Notes: a model not told the origin generated them from the sequence alone. Positions 1-9,270 are shown, numbered from the stretch's first letter. The stretch: 54,854 nucleotides of DNA from Candidatus Zambryskiibacteriota bacterium (GCA_016177225.1 JACOVQ010000009.1:1-54854), one strand, 5' to 3'. A program made the numbers and translations.

Positions 1-78
1 CACCAGTACTCCTACTCGATACAGTTTCTCAATCACAAATCTCTCCTCTTCTCTCAAATGATTATATTTCTTTTTCAT
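1..78 (-). CDS. N-terminus of IS30-like transposase (truncated by window edge)
   Basis: Reverse complement reads MKKKYNHLREEERFVIEKLYRVGVLV, resembling IS30-family N-termini (K-Y-x-H-L-x-x-E-E-R-x-x-I-E-x-L). Only 26 codons visible. Confidence 0.4.
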   Translation of the reverse strand, partial: MKKKYNHLREEERFVIEKLYRVGVLV

Positions 79-170
79 GACAGTTAATTAATTCTTAATT
101 CGCCAATTAATTCTAACTGTCCTACTTCAAAGGTATCTGGGGTGGGCAAGCTTCAGCTGAATCCAGTGCA

Positions 171-272
171 CAAATCTCTAAGCAACGGACGGTTTTCTAA
201 GGACGCTCTGGCCCGATTTATCGGACTGAAGTTATCCTTAAGACAATAGTTCAGCTTTTGCTTAGAGATTTG
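171..272. other. Nested stem-loop region (structured RNA or IS-end structure)
   Basis: Perfect 15-bp arms CAAATCTCTAAGCAA (171-185) / TTGCTTAGAGATTTG (258-272), inner TCTAAGGA (196-203) / TCCTTAAGA (235-243), and apical CCGA-TTTA-TCGG (213-224). Confidence 0.5.
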
Positions 273-297
273 CGGACTTGATTCTCGTTTAAATCTA

Positions 298-1968
298 CTA
301 AAGGTCTATGACTCTGTCGAGCTCTTCTAATGTTGTAATTCCCAAAAGCGCTTTCAGTACTCCGTCTTGAGCCAAGTTTAAAAGTTTCTGGCTTCTAGCC
401 GCCTCTCTTATGTCGCGCTCGGAAGGATTTTCAATTACCACTTTTTCAATATTAGCATCCACAAAAATGGCTTCAAACACTCCAATCCGGCCTTTGAATC
501 CCAGATTGCCGCACTTTTCACATCCGGTGTTTGTCCAGATTTTTTCTCTCTGTACTCCCTCAAGCAAACTCTTATCGTCTACGGCATTTAAAATTATTTC
601 CACCTTCTTTTTCCATTCTCCTTCAAGAACTTTTTCTTGTTTGCAAGATTCGCAGAGTTTGCGCACCAATCTTTGAGCGATGGAAACGTTTAATGCGGAA
701 CTGACCACTTTGGAATTAACTCCCAGGTCCAAAAGCCGGGGGAATGAGCCGGCGGCGTTATTGGTATGAAGAGTGGAAAGCACCAAGTGTCCCGTGAGCG
801 AGGCGTTAATGGCCACTCCGGCTGTTTCCGAATCGCGGATTTCTCCCACCATGATGACATCCGGGTCTTGGCGCAAAGCGCTCCTCAATCCTTCGGCGAA
901 AGTGTAACCCTTATCTGTTTCCGTTTGGGTCTGGACGATGCCTTCGATGTGGTATTCAATCGGATTTTCAATGGTAATTACTTTGATATCAGGCGTGTAA
1001 ATCTTTTTAAGAAAAGCATAAAGAGTGGTCGTCTTGCCGGAGCCTGTCGGGCCCGTAACGAGAATCATGCCATTGGGCTTTTTAATCTCTTTTTCTAAAA
1101 GAATTAAAAGGCGCGAGTGGATTCCAAGCTCGTTTAACTCCACGGCTATGGATTCCGGATTTAATACTCTTAGCACCACCGATTCTCCATACGGGCCGGG
1201 CAAGGTAGAAGTTCGCACTTCAGTTTCCTGCTCGCCCAGCTTAATGGAGAATCTTCCGTCTTGAGCGCGGTCTTTGACATTAAGTTTAAGTTCGCTGACC
1301 AGTTTAATGCGTGAGAGCAAGAGCTCGAAAGTTTCCGAATCAAAGTGGAGAATATCGGTCAAGACGCCATCCAGGCGATAACGCAGACGCAAATCTTTTT
1401 CCTCCGGCTCTAAGTGAATATCTGATGCATTTAAGGCAATGGCACCGGCCAATATGATTTCCAGAATTTTAGAAATTTTGTAAGCCCGCTTCATATTTAA
1501 GAGTTCTTCAATGAGAGCTTTTACGTCGGCAATTGAACGAACTTTTTTGGTAACGTTAATGATTTCCTCGTTTGAAATGTCCAGAGCGCCGGACTTTGTT
1601 TCAAAGGAGTAAGATAAATCTTTATACCGGTCCCATACTCTGTTTAAACTCTCGTGCGAAACCATAAAAATCTCAAGCTTATAGCCGTGGCGCTTTAAGT
1701 CTTCCAACACTTCTTTAGTTTTGCCGTTTTCCGGAGACAGGATTGCGACATCGATGTTTTTGTCCGTAGCGTTGAAAATGGCGAGGTTTGCGGCACGAGC
1801 ATCAGCTTCCTTCACCACTCTAAGCGCGTCAATGTTTATAGGATGCATGGAAAGGTCCAAGTAGGGAATACTATCGCGCTCGGCCAAAGTTTTTACTAAT
1901 TCCTCCTCCTCCTTTTTGCGGAGAGCGGCTACGCGTTCTTCCTGCTTTTCTTCATCGAATTGAACCAT
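298..1968 (-). CDS. pilB: Type IV pilus assembly/type II secretion ATPase GspE/PilB
   Basis: Walker A GPTGSGKTTTLYAFL, Walker B region LRQDPDVIMVGEIRDSETA, Cys pairs CESC/CEKC typical of PilB/GspE. Confidence 0.93.
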   Translation of the reverse strand: MVQFDEEKQEERVAALRKKEEEELVKTLAERDSIPYLDLSMHPINIDALRVVKEADARAANLAIFNATDKNIDVAILSPENGKTKEVLEDLKRHGYKLEIFMVSHESLNRVWDRYKDLSYSFETKSGALDISNEEIINVTKKVRSIADVKALIEELLNMKRAYKISKILEIILAGAIALNASDIHLEPEEKDLRLRYRLDGVLTDILHFDSETFELLLSRIKLVSELKLNVKDRAQDGRFSIKLGEQETEVRTSTLPGPYGESVVLRVLNPESIAVELNELGIHSRLLILLEKEIKKPNGMILVTGPTGSGKTTTLYAFLKKIYTPDIKVITIENPIEYHIEGIVQTQTETDKGYTFAEGLRSALRQDPDVIMVGEIRDSETAGVAINASLTGHLVLSTLHTNNAAGSFPRLLDLGVNSKVVSSALNVSIAQRLVRKLCESCKQEKVLEGEWKKKVEIILNAVDDKSLLEGVQREKIWTNTGCEKCGNLGFKGRIGVFEAIFVDANIEKVVIENPSERDIREAARSQKLLNLAQDGVLKALLGITTLEELDRVIDL

Positions 1969-2005
1969 CGTTAAATGATACAGCTTCTAGCCAAAATCCT
2001 CGCTC

Positions 2006-2034
2006 TTGACATTATATCTATTTAGGTGTATACT
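2006..2034 (+). promoter_or_regulatory. Sigma70-like promoter for lipoprotein gene
   Basis: TTGACA (2006-2011), 17-nt spacer, TATACT (2029-2034); SD-like AGGGAGG follows before ATG 2056. Confidence 0.7.
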
Positions 2035-2055
2035 AGCAAAAGGGAGGTTAGAGAT

Positions 2056-2445
2056 ATGAAAAAACTCTTTTTGTTGTTAACGCTTGTTGTATTGATGACA
2101 AGCGGGTGCGCGGCGCGAATGGCGGGAGGTCGAAGTTATAACTTCAACTTTTTCCCGACTGTTGATGTGGTCGTAACAAATGACTGTGTCAACTCAACCA
2201 TATACGTTAAATCGCCTCGGGAAAATGAAACGGCGATTACGTACGGAAACACCGCGACGCTGATTTTACAGCGTTATCCGGGGGATGACTACTCACTGCT
2301 CTTGTCGGCTCGTGGTGTAGGAATCGACGGAGCCTATCTCGGTTCTGACAGCCGTCACTTCTACGTCGGCCAGAACGGCCGTCGGGAGGAAGCCTGGCAT
2401 GTCCAATATCTCCAAGGGGGTCAACGGTCATGCTATGCTCGGTGA
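2056..2445 (+). CDS. Small secreted lipoprotein, function unknown
   Basis: Starts MKKLFLLLTLVVLMTSGCAARM (lipobox-like TSGC). Confidence 0.7.
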   Translation: MKKLFLLLTLVVLMTSGCAARMAGGRSYNFNFFPTVDVVVTNDCVNSTIYVKSPRENETAITYGNTATLILQRYPGDDYSLLLSARGVGIDGAYLGSDSRHFYVGQNGRREEAWHVQYLQGGQRSCYAR

Positions 2446-2450
2446 CTCTC

Positions 2451-2479
2451 GGGCGGGAACGCAAGTTCCCGCCCTTTTT
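2451..2479 (+). terminator. Rho-independent terminator
   Basis: GGGCGGGAAC-GCAA-GTTCCCGCCC-TTTTT, perfect 10-bp stem. Confidence 0.9.
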
Positions 2480-2525
2480 CCTTGTCCCGCGTAGCCTCGT
2501 GCGAAGTGGGATGTATAATACAAAG

Positions 2526-2855
2526 ATGAAAGCGACTGTTATAGGACTGCAAGGAGAATTGGGGTCGGGTAAGACCTATTTTGTAAAAAATCTGGCGAAA
2601 ATAATGGGCATAGAGGAACACGTTGTAAGCCCGACCTTCATAATTATGAAAGTCTACCCGGTGGATTGGCGCGGCTTTAAAAAACTTATTCATGTAGACG
2701 CTTACAGACTCGAGAACGAACAAGAATTGTTGCAATTAGGGTGGCAAGAATTAATAGCTGACCCGGAAAATTTAATACTTGTTGAATGGCCGGAAAAAGT
2801 CGAAGGCATCATCCCAAAAGGTTCCAAAAGAATTTATTTTAAACATGCCCTCTAA
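2526..2855 (+). CDS. tsaE: tRNA threonylcarbamoyladenosine biosynthesis ATPase TsaE
   Basis: GELGSGKTYFVKNLAK Walker A, VVSPTFIIMKVYP, HVDAYRLE, ILVEWPEKV motifs. Confidence 0.9.
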   Translation: MKATVIGLQGELGSGKTYFVKNLAKIMGIEEHVVSPTFIIMKVYPVDWRGFKKLIHVDAYRLENEQELLQLGWQELIADPENLILVEWPEKVEGIIPKGSKRIYFKHAL

Positions 2856-5178
2856 ACTTAAAAACTTAAAAACTTCTAAACTTGTCCTCTTCGATGCCCA
2901 CGCCATTATTCATCGCGCTTATCACGCTCTGCCGGAATTTACCGCCGCTTCCACCGGAGAACCCACCGGCGCTTTGTACGGCTTGGTGGCGATGCTCATT
3001 AGAATTATTGACGACTTAAAACCCGATTATCTGGTGGCTTGTTTTGACCTCGAAGGCCCGACTTATCGCCATGAAGCTTATAAAGAATATAAAGCCGGAC
3101 GCAAAGAAGCCGATAAGAATTTAATACTTCAACTTGAGAGGGCTAAAGATATTTTTACCGCCCTGGGCATACCTATTTATTCTCATCCTGGCTTTGAAGC
3201 CGACGACATTATAGGAACAATCGTCTCGAAGATGAAGAGCAAGGTTGACATTGTTATTGCTACCGGCGATATGGACGCGATGCAGTTGGTGGACAATAAA
3301 AAGGTTCAAGTTTATACGTTGAAAAAAGGCATTTCAGACACCATTCTTTACGATGAGAAAAAGGTGTTAGAGAGATTCAGCTTTGTCCCGAAACTGCTCG
3401 TTGACTACAAAGGTCTGAGAGGCGACCCATCCGACAACATCATCGGAGTCAAAGGCATCGGGGAGAAAACCGCAACCTCACTTATCCAAGCCTTCGGCAC
3501 TATCGAGAATATTTATAAAAATCTCGCCAAAGCCGATATAAGCGACCGCATCCGCCAAATCTTGAAAGACAATAAAGAAGAAGCGCTTTTTTCCAAAACA
3601 TTGGCTACCATCAGGACCGACGCGCCGATTGATTTTGTCTTACCGAAAAACTGGAAAGAAAATTTTGAGTTAAAGAAAGTTCTGGAGTTTTTTCAGGTAT
3701 TGGGATTCCGTACTTTGAGCGACAGAGTGAGGAAGTTGGCGGAAAAATCCGGGGTTATTCCGCTGGTCTTGCCTGTGTTCAACGAAGAAGCGAAAGATTT
3801 GCCTTTAATGCTCTGGGTTATAGATTCCAATCTTACCAGCCCGACCTTGGAAGACGTGGCGAGTTTCACAAAGACGAAAGATTTGAAAGAGGCGAGAAAA
3901 ATTTTGGAAAACGAGCTTGACAAACGCAAAGTGAGAAAAGTTTTTGAAGATATTGAGAAACCCATCATGTCTATCGTGGAGAAAATGAACGAGCGTGGCA
4001 TCAAAATTGATAGAGAAATCCTTGCCGACCTTTCCGCTAAATATCACAAAGAACAAAAACGGTTGGAAAAAGCTATTTGGAAAGAGGCGGGCGAGGAGTT
4101 TAACATCAATTCCACCAAGACACTTTCAGATGTATTGTTTAATAAGCTTGGGCTTGCCGATAAAAGGCAGAAAAAAACTCCGGGCGGCGCTCTTTCTACA
4201 AAAGAATCAGAACTTGAAAAGCTAAGAGAAAAACACTCTATCATTGGACTAATTCTAGAATATCGCGAACTCACGAAGCTCCTATCCACTTACATTGACG
4301 CCATACCGCCTCTTCTCGATAAAAATTCCCGGCTCCACTCCACTTTTCTCCAAGCTGGCACCACGACAGGACGAATGGCTTCCAATAATCCCAATCTTCA
4401 GAACATTCCTTCGAAAACGGAATTAGGCAGGGCGGTGCGGAACGCTTTTGTTGCTGAAAAAAGCTTCAAATTGGTGGCGCTGGATTATTCTCAAATTGAA
4501 TTGCGCATCGCCGCCATTCTCTCAAAAGATAAAAAATTAATCGAAATATTTAAATCCGGAACGGATGTTCATGCGGGCGTCGCCTCCCGGGTTTTTAAAG
4601 TGCCGCCCGAAAAAGTGGACAAGGCTATGCGTAGCCACGCTAAGGCCATCAATTTCGGTATTCTTTACGGCATGGGCGTCAATGCGCTTAAGGCAAACCT
4701 TGGAGTGGAGCGCAAAGAAGCCCAGGAGTTTTACAACAAATATTTTGCAACCTTTACCGGACTGGCGGCCTATATAGATAAAGTTAAAGCTGAAGCAGAG
4801 CGCAAGGGCTATACGGAAACCTTATTCGGCCGAAGGCGCTACTTTAGCGGGTTTAAATCGCCGTTGTCTTATGTAAAAGCGCAAGCCGAGAGGATGGCCA
4901 TCAACGCGCCTATGCAAGGCACTCAAGCCGATATCATTAAAATCGCCATGAAAAGAATTGATGATTACATCAAAAAAGAAAGCAAGAATGCATTTCTAAT
5001 ACTTCAAGTGCATGACGAGCTAGTATATGAGGTAGAAAATTCTTTTATCGATGAAGCCGCTAAGGAATTCAAACAAATCATGGAGAGCATATTAGAAGGC
5101 GAAGAAACTCACGGAGTGCCTATTATTGCCGAAGTATCGGTGGGAGAAAATTGGGGACAGATGGAACGTTATGGATGA
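2845..5178 (+). CDS. polA: DNA polymerase I (5'-3' exonuclease + polymerase; proofreading domain apparently missing/degenerate)
   Basis: N-terminal FEN-like domain (LFDAHAIIHRAYHALP, GFEADDIIGT, GDPSDNIIGVKGIGEKTA) and family A motifs (LVALDYSQIELRIAA, RSHAKAINFGILYGMG, LILQVHDELVYEV). About 777 aa. Confidence 0.96.
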   Translation: MPSKLKNLKTSKLVLFDAHAIIHRAYHALPEFTAASTGEPTGALYGLVAMLIRIIDDLKPDYLVACFDLEGPTYRHEAYKEYKAGRKEADKNLILQLERAKDIFTALGIPIYSHPGFEADDIIGTIVSKMKSKVDIVIATGDMDAMQLVDNKKVQVYTLKKGISDTILYDEKKVLERFSFVPKLLVDYKGLRGDPSDNIIGVKGIGEKTATSLIQAFGTIENIYKNLAKADISDRIRQILKDNKEEALFSKTLATIRTDAPIDFVLPKNWKENFELKKVLEFFQVLGFRTLSDRVRKLAEKSGVIPLVLPVFNEEAKDLPLMLWVIDSNLTSPTLEDVASFTKTKDLKEARKILENELDKRKVRKVFEDIEKPIMSIVEKMNERGIKIDREILADLSAKYHKEQKRLEKAIWKEAGEEFNINSTKTLSDVLFNKLGLADKRQKKTPGGALSTKESELEKLREKHSIIGLILEYRELTKLLSTYIDAIPPLLDKNSRLHSTFLQAGTTTGRMASNNPNLQNIPSKTELGRAVRNAFVAEKSFKLVALDYSQIELRIAAILSKDKKLIEIFKSGTDVHAGVASRVFKVPPEKVDKAMRSHAKAINFGILYGMGVNALKANLGVERKEAQEFYNKYFATFTGLAAYIDKVKAEAERKGYTETLFGRRRYFSGFKSPLSYVKAQAERMAINAPMQGTQADIIKIAMKRIDDYIKKESKNAFLILQVHDELVYEVENSFIDEAAKEFKQIMESILEGEETHGVPIIAEVSVGENWGQMERYG

Positions 5179-5614
5179 GTTTTATCACAAAGATTTATTC
5201 GGAACTGTTGTAGATGTCAATCTTCAAGAAACAGAAGAGAGCGAGTCCTTGCCTCTAGACAAGAAAGGAAGGGAATTTAACATCTTCGCTTTTACTGATG
5301 CTGTCGGCGCTCGAAAGAAAAAAAACGCCTGGCTCTTTTACCAAGAAGCTCTTTTGGCCGGAGTTTCAGCTGAAGAAATTTTCTTCAAATTATTCTGGCA
5401 GACAAAGTCCATGCTTTTAGCTTTAAAAACTAAGAGCGCGGCAGAGGCGGATATGAAGCCGTTTCCATATTCCAAAGCAAAAAGTTTTTTGAAGAACTTC
5501 TCGTCTTCTGAACTTATAAACTTACAAACTTCTTTGGTTGTCGATTACCACAAAGCTCGCCGAGGAGAAGGAGAGATAGAAACATTGGTGGAAAAGATAT
5601 TATTAAAGTTATAA
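5171..5614 (+). CDS. Short protein resembling the C-terminal domain of DNA polymerase III delta subunit
   Basis: IFAFTDAVGARKKKNAWLFYQEALLAGVSAEEIFFKLFWQTKSMLLALK resembles the HolA C-terminal helical collar; overlaps polA end by 8 nt. Confidence 0.55.
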   Translation: MDEFYHKDLFGTVVDVNLQETEESESLPLDKKGREFNIFAFTDAVGARKKKNAWLFYQEALLAGVSAEEIFFKLFWQTKSMLLALKTKSAAEADMKPFPYSKAKSFLKNFSSSELINLQTSLVVDYHKARRGEGEIETLVEKILLKL

Positions 5615-5615
5615 T

Positions 5616-5691
5616 TGGTGCGCCCACGAGGGATCGAACCTCGGACCTTCTCCTTAAAAGGGAGCTGCTCTACCGACTGAGCTATGGGCGC
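5616..5691 (-). tRNA. tRNA-Lys (TTT), CCA encoded
   Basis: Cloverleaf GCGCCCA..GCTCAGTCGGTAGAGC..CTTTTAA..GGTTCGATC..TGGGCGC-A-CCA. Confidence 0.95.
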
Positions 5692-5928
5692 TTATATTCT
5701 TAGTTTTAAGAAACTCCTGCCATAGCCAGTCTTGAAATATTTTTCTCTGGCTATTGCATGATTTTTATTCATGCACGCTTCGTAATATAGCAGTTTAAGA
5801 GGTTTTCGAGAAGCCGTTGCCGGCACTTGCCCATTATTATGTTTGGCCAATCGATTTCTTAAATTATCAGTCCAGCCAATATAAAGTTTACTATCTATCT
5901 CGCTTTTTAGAACGTATGTGTAATACAT
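5692..5928 (-). CDS. GIY-YIG domain endonuclease-like protein
   Basis: MYYTYVLKSEIDSKLYIGWTDNLRNRLAKHNNG: YVL..YIGwT..lrnRl.kHn.G pattern. Confidence 0.88.
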   Translation of the reverse strand: MYYTYVLKSEIDSKLYIGWTDNLRNRLAKHNNGQVPATASRKPLKLLYYEACMNKNHAIAREKYFKTGYGRSFLKLRI

Positions 5929-5937
5929 GCTGAGCTA

Positions 5938-6030
5938 CCTGCCCGCTAGTGCCTGAGCCTGCCCGACATTTGCCTGAGGCAAAGCCGATGGCAGGCGGGC
6001 ATAGGCGATGGCAGGCGGGTGGGCGCAATG
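5938..6030. repeat. GC-rich short repeat cluster
   Basis: Repeated GATGGCAGGCGGG units plus CCTGCCCG/CTGCCCG inverted copies between genes. Confidence 0.55.
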
Positions 6031-6047
6031 CTAGAAAGATACAATTC

Positions 6048-6449
6048 TTATAGCGGAATGTCTACGGCGTAGGCGCCGGCGCCGGTTAAAAGCAGTGATA
6101 ACGAAATAGCGAAAATGAGAAGGTAGAAAACCAAGTCGCGTTTCAATATATCGCCGGCCTCCCATTCTATATATAGTTCTATGCCGGTAAAAATGACAAA
6201 AGCGAGAGCGACACCCTGTGTCCAGAAGCCGACAAGCAGGAGTAAGCCGCCTATGATTTGAAGAAGGGCGTAAGCCGGGACGAATAGGTCTGCCGGACGC
6301 ACCCCAAGCGTATCGAAAGAAGAGATCCACCTCGGCTTTTCGCTGCGGAATTTTAAGATACCAAGATCGATGAAGATGAGCCCTAAAACAAGGCGTAAAA
6401 TGACAGGGGCAAGCATGGGTAAAAGGAGACTAGGGAAAAGATTGAGCAT
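6048..6449 (-). CDS. DoxX-like small membrane protein
   Basis: Four hydrophobic segments, RLVLGLIFIDLGILKF, LQIIGGLLLLVGFWTQGVAL. Confidence 0.65.
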   Translation of the reverse strand: MLNLFPSLLLPMLAPVILRLVLGLIFIDLGILKFRSEKPRWISSFDTLGVRPADLFVPAYALLQIIGGLLLLVGFWTQGVALAFVIFTGIELYIEWEAGDILKRDLVFYLLIFAISLSLLLTGAGAYAVDIPL

Positions 6450-6477
6450 GCATATAATATACAATAAACAACTCACA

Positions 6478-6954
6478 ATGAACAATGAATTCATTTTGAT
6501 CCTAGATAATATTAGAAGCGTGGAGAATGTCGGGTCTATTTTCCGCACGGCGGAATGCTTCGGCGTGTCGAAAATTGTTTTGGTTGGGATCACGCCAGCG
6601 CCAGTAGATCGTTTTGGTCGGAAAAGAACAGATTTTTCAAAAGTCTCTCTAGGTTCAGAAAAGCTAGTAAGTTATGAAGCTTGTAAGTCTATAAGTCCAA
6701 AATTGGAAGAATTAAAGAAAGAAGGGTACAAAATCATTGCACTGGAACAGCATCCTCTATCAACTAAACTTTCTAACTTTCCAACTTCTAAACTTAAAAA
6801 CTTTGCCCTAGTGGTTGGTAATGAAGTCGAAGGAGTTTCAAAAGAAGCTTTAGAGCTTGCTGATGATATCGTCGAAATCTCCATGATGGGTATGAAAGAA
6901 TCGCTCAATGTATCTGTTGCCACCGGCGTGGCGCTGTACCATCTGCTTAAGTAG
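6478..6954 (+). CDS. SpoU/TrmH family RNA 2'-O-methyltransferase
   Basis: LDNIRSVENVGSIFRTAECFGV, LVVGNEVEGVSKE, SMMGMKESLNVSVATGVALYHL. Confidence 0.92.
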   Translation: MNNEFILILDNIRSVENVGSIFRTAECFGVSKIVLVGITPAPVDRFGRKRTDFSKVSLGSEKLVSYEACKSISPKLEELKKEGYKIIALEQHPLSTKLSNFPTSKLKNFALVVGNEVEGVSKEALELADDIVEISMMGMKESLNVSVATGVALYHLLK

Positions 6955-6973
6955 CCTCTGTTATAATACTCGT

Positions 6974-7321
6974 ATGGAAACGAGAATCGTAAAGGATGCC
7001 ATAACTCTTGCTGAATTAAAGGCTCTGGCACATGAACAGTATGGCGATATCATCAAAGCTGACGTAGATGTGGCGCGAGGCATTATGGGAGTCGGCGGAG
7101 AATTGCATGTAGACATTCAATCTATTTTGATTGAGAGGGAGGGTTCAAAAGGGCAAGATGTGTGGGGGATAAACTTATATTTGGAAAAGACGGGGGATGA
7201 GTTTATAGAATTTGATTCCATGATTAATCTGAAACCGTCGCTTGGCAACAAAACGCGTGGGATTGAAAGTGTGGAGATTCAAAACAAAATCAGAGAGATT
7301 GTAAGTAGATTGGTTAAATAA
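6974..7321 (+). CDS. Conserved hypothetical protein (DUF5674-like)
   Basis: METRIVKDAITLAELKALAHEQYGDIIKADVDVARGIMGVGGELHVD; ORF with good start context. Confidence 0.6.
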   Translation: METRIVKDAITLAELKALAHEQYGDIIKADVDVARGIMGVGGELHVDIQSILIEREGSKGQDVWGINLYLEKTGDEFIEFDSMINLKPSLGNKTRGIESVEIQNKIREIVSRLVK

Positions 7322-7322
7322 T

Positions 7323-7652
7323 ATGGCGGGAGTTTCAAAAGAAAGATGGCTTACTCTCACACTAGCCGAACAACTCGGCAATATCGGCAGCGAAGTAGGC
7401 CGAGCGGCCAAGTGGCAAGGTAAAGATGAAAAAACTTTCTGGGACGCTGTCATGAGGGCTATGGAACTTTTTGATTTGACGCAAAGTGACGGAAGATGGA
7501 AAAGCAGGCGGTTTGAGTTAGACCGGGCGAAAGAAGTTTTTGCCGATGCTGTTCTTGGAGGTAGAGAATATAACAGTTCTTTACCAGATACTGAAAATTA
7601 TTTCATGCAGTTTGCTTTATTGGTAGCAAATAGAGCTTTACTAATAAAATAG
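7323..7652 (+). CDS. Conserved hypothetical protein
   Basis: Open frame directly downstream, MAGVSKERWLTLTLAEQLGNIGSEVGRAAKW. Confidence 0.6.
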   Translation: MAGVSKERWLTLTLAEQLGNIGSEVGRAAKWQGKDEKTFWDAVMRAMELFDLTQSDGRWKSRRFELDRAKEVFADAVLGGREYNSSLPDTENYFMQFALLVANRALLIK

Positions 7653-7700
7653 TTTCACTACTTCTATCACTTACGATCGTGAGTAGTAGATGTAAGAGAG

Positions 7701-8513
7701 TTATTTGAATAATTTTTGATGCACTGGGCAGAAGTGGGCGCTACGGGTGCCGACGACAAGGCGGGCGATAATACCTTTACAGCCTGGTTTAGTGCATTTT
7801 TTGCCGGTGCGGCGGTAAGCGCGATGATGTTCTTGGAATTCGCCTTTCTCTCCATCGATATTTCTATAATCAGACATCGAGTCGCCGCCGAAATCTATGC
7901 TTTCGTTTAAAACTTTTTTCATTGCGTTAAACATCAGTTTGAATTGTTTCTCCGGAATAGCTTTAGGCAATGAGAGCGGATGAACGCCTGCGCGCCAGAG
8001 AATTTCGTCAGAATAAATATTACCTATGCCGGCTATTAAACTTTGGTCCATCAAAACACTTTTAATTTTTCCGCTAGGTCTCTTCATTAATTGAAAATTA
8101 AAAATTTTAAATTGAAAGTTCTTATCTAGTGGTTCCGGTCCCAGATGTTCTAGATGCGGCGACTTTTTCAAGTCCTTTGTATCAATAGTGATGACTTTGG
8201 CAAAACGGCGCATGTCGGAGAGCGAGAGAATCTTGCCATTATCGAGCGTGAGGCGGAAGTGCACATACGGATAATTAGGCCGATTGTATACGAAGTGTCC
8301 CGTCATCTTCATGTGGACGAGAAGAGTCTCTCCGTTTGATAGATTAATAAGAATATTCTTACCCCTCCGGCGAGTTTCTCTTATTTTAGCTCCTATAATG
8401 GACGATGGGACTGAGTTTCGGCGATAATCCGACCAAACACCAGTGATTTTTCTTCCTTTAACAATTTTATTTAAACCATTAACGGTGGTTTGGACTTCTG
8501 GTAATTCAGGCAT
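7701..8513 (-). CDS. mutM: Formamidopyrimidine-DNA glycosylase
   Basis: N-terminal MPELPEVQT, MKMTGHF, IAGIGNIYSDEILW, C-terminal zinc finger CTKPGCKG..HFCPVHQ. Confidence 0.96.
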   Translation of the reverse strand: MPELPEVQTTVNGLNKIVKGRKITGVWSDYRRNSVPSSIIGAKIRETRRRGKNILINLSNGETLLVHMKMTGHFVYNRPNYPYVHFRLTLDNGKILSLSDMRRFAKVITIDTKDLKKSPHLEHLGPEPLDKNFQFKIFNFQLMKRPSGKIKSVLMDQSLIAGIGNIYSDEILWRAGVHPLSLPKAIPEKQFKLMFNAMKKVLNESIDFGGDSMSDYRNIDGEKGEFQEHHRAYRRTGKKCTKPGCKGIIARLVVGTRSAHFCPVHQKLFK

Positions 8514-9081
8514 TTTGCGATAAAATCTTGAGGGCCGCTTTTACGCGTTCGCTAGCTCCTTCAATGTCTTTGGAAATTTTTTTTAATGCTGTTCGAGCGT
8601 CACGCTCACTATATCCGAGCGAAACCAGTGCTTCCATGGCGTCGCCCTCAGAACGAGTATCGATGTTCTTATCCACCTCGGTAATTTTAAGCTTGTCTTT
8701 AAGTTCAAGAACGATTTTTTCGGCATTCTTTTTACCAATTCCGGAAACTCTGGTAAGGTATGATGTATCGGCGCTTGCCACGGCTTGTCGGAGCATTGCT
8801 GGAGTAGCTACATTCAATATGTTGAGAGCGGTTCTTGGCCCAATACCGGAAATTGTGATTAAAAGCTCGAAGGTATCTAAATTTTCTTTATCTAAAAATC
8901 CGAATAATTCCAAAGAGGTTTCCCGCACTACCAAGTGTGTCCAAAAGAAAACAGGAGAACTTAACGTTGCCTCTAGCGCGGTCTCGGTATTAACAAAAAT
9001 TTTGTAGCCAACGCCAGAAACATCAACTACCACAGAGTTTAAGTTCTTATGGCGAACCGTCCCAGACAGGCTTGAAATCAT
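8506..9081 (-). CDS. ruvA: Holliday junction DNA helicase subunit RuvA
   Basis: MISSLSGTVRHKNLNSVVVDVSGVGYKIF, TISGIGPRTALNIL, VSGIGKKNAEKIVLELKDKL. Confidence 0.95.
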   Translation of the reverse strand: MISSLSGTVRHKNLNSVVVDVSGVGYKIFVNTETALEATLSSPVFFWTHLVVRETSLELFGFLDKENLDTFELLITISGIGPRTALNILNVATPAMLRQAVASADTSYLTRVSGIGKKNAEKIVLELKDKLKITEVDKNIDTRSEGDAMEALVSLGYSERDARTALKKISKDIEGASERVKAALKILSQNA

Positions 9082-9270
9082 AGAGTAATAGTAAACAGTA
9101 GACAAAAAATAGTAAATAGACAAACCTTTTGTCTAAGCACCCATACGATTTAATGCTCCTATCGGCCAACTAAATCGTAATACGTTATAAATATGCGGTC
9201 GCATAAAAGTAACGTATTCATTTTATAAATCTTGACTAATTACTAACTGCTAGCTACTATCTAGCAACTC

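Noticed and set aside
171-272. tmRNA or tRNA-like gene
   Set aside because: No T-loop/acceptor consensus or tag-peptide ORF; only nested stems.
410-1264. Plus-strand ORFs opposite pilB (410-676, 766-1098, 1025-1264)
   Set aside because: Antisense to a strongly supported gene, no recognisable motifs, typical shadow ORFs.
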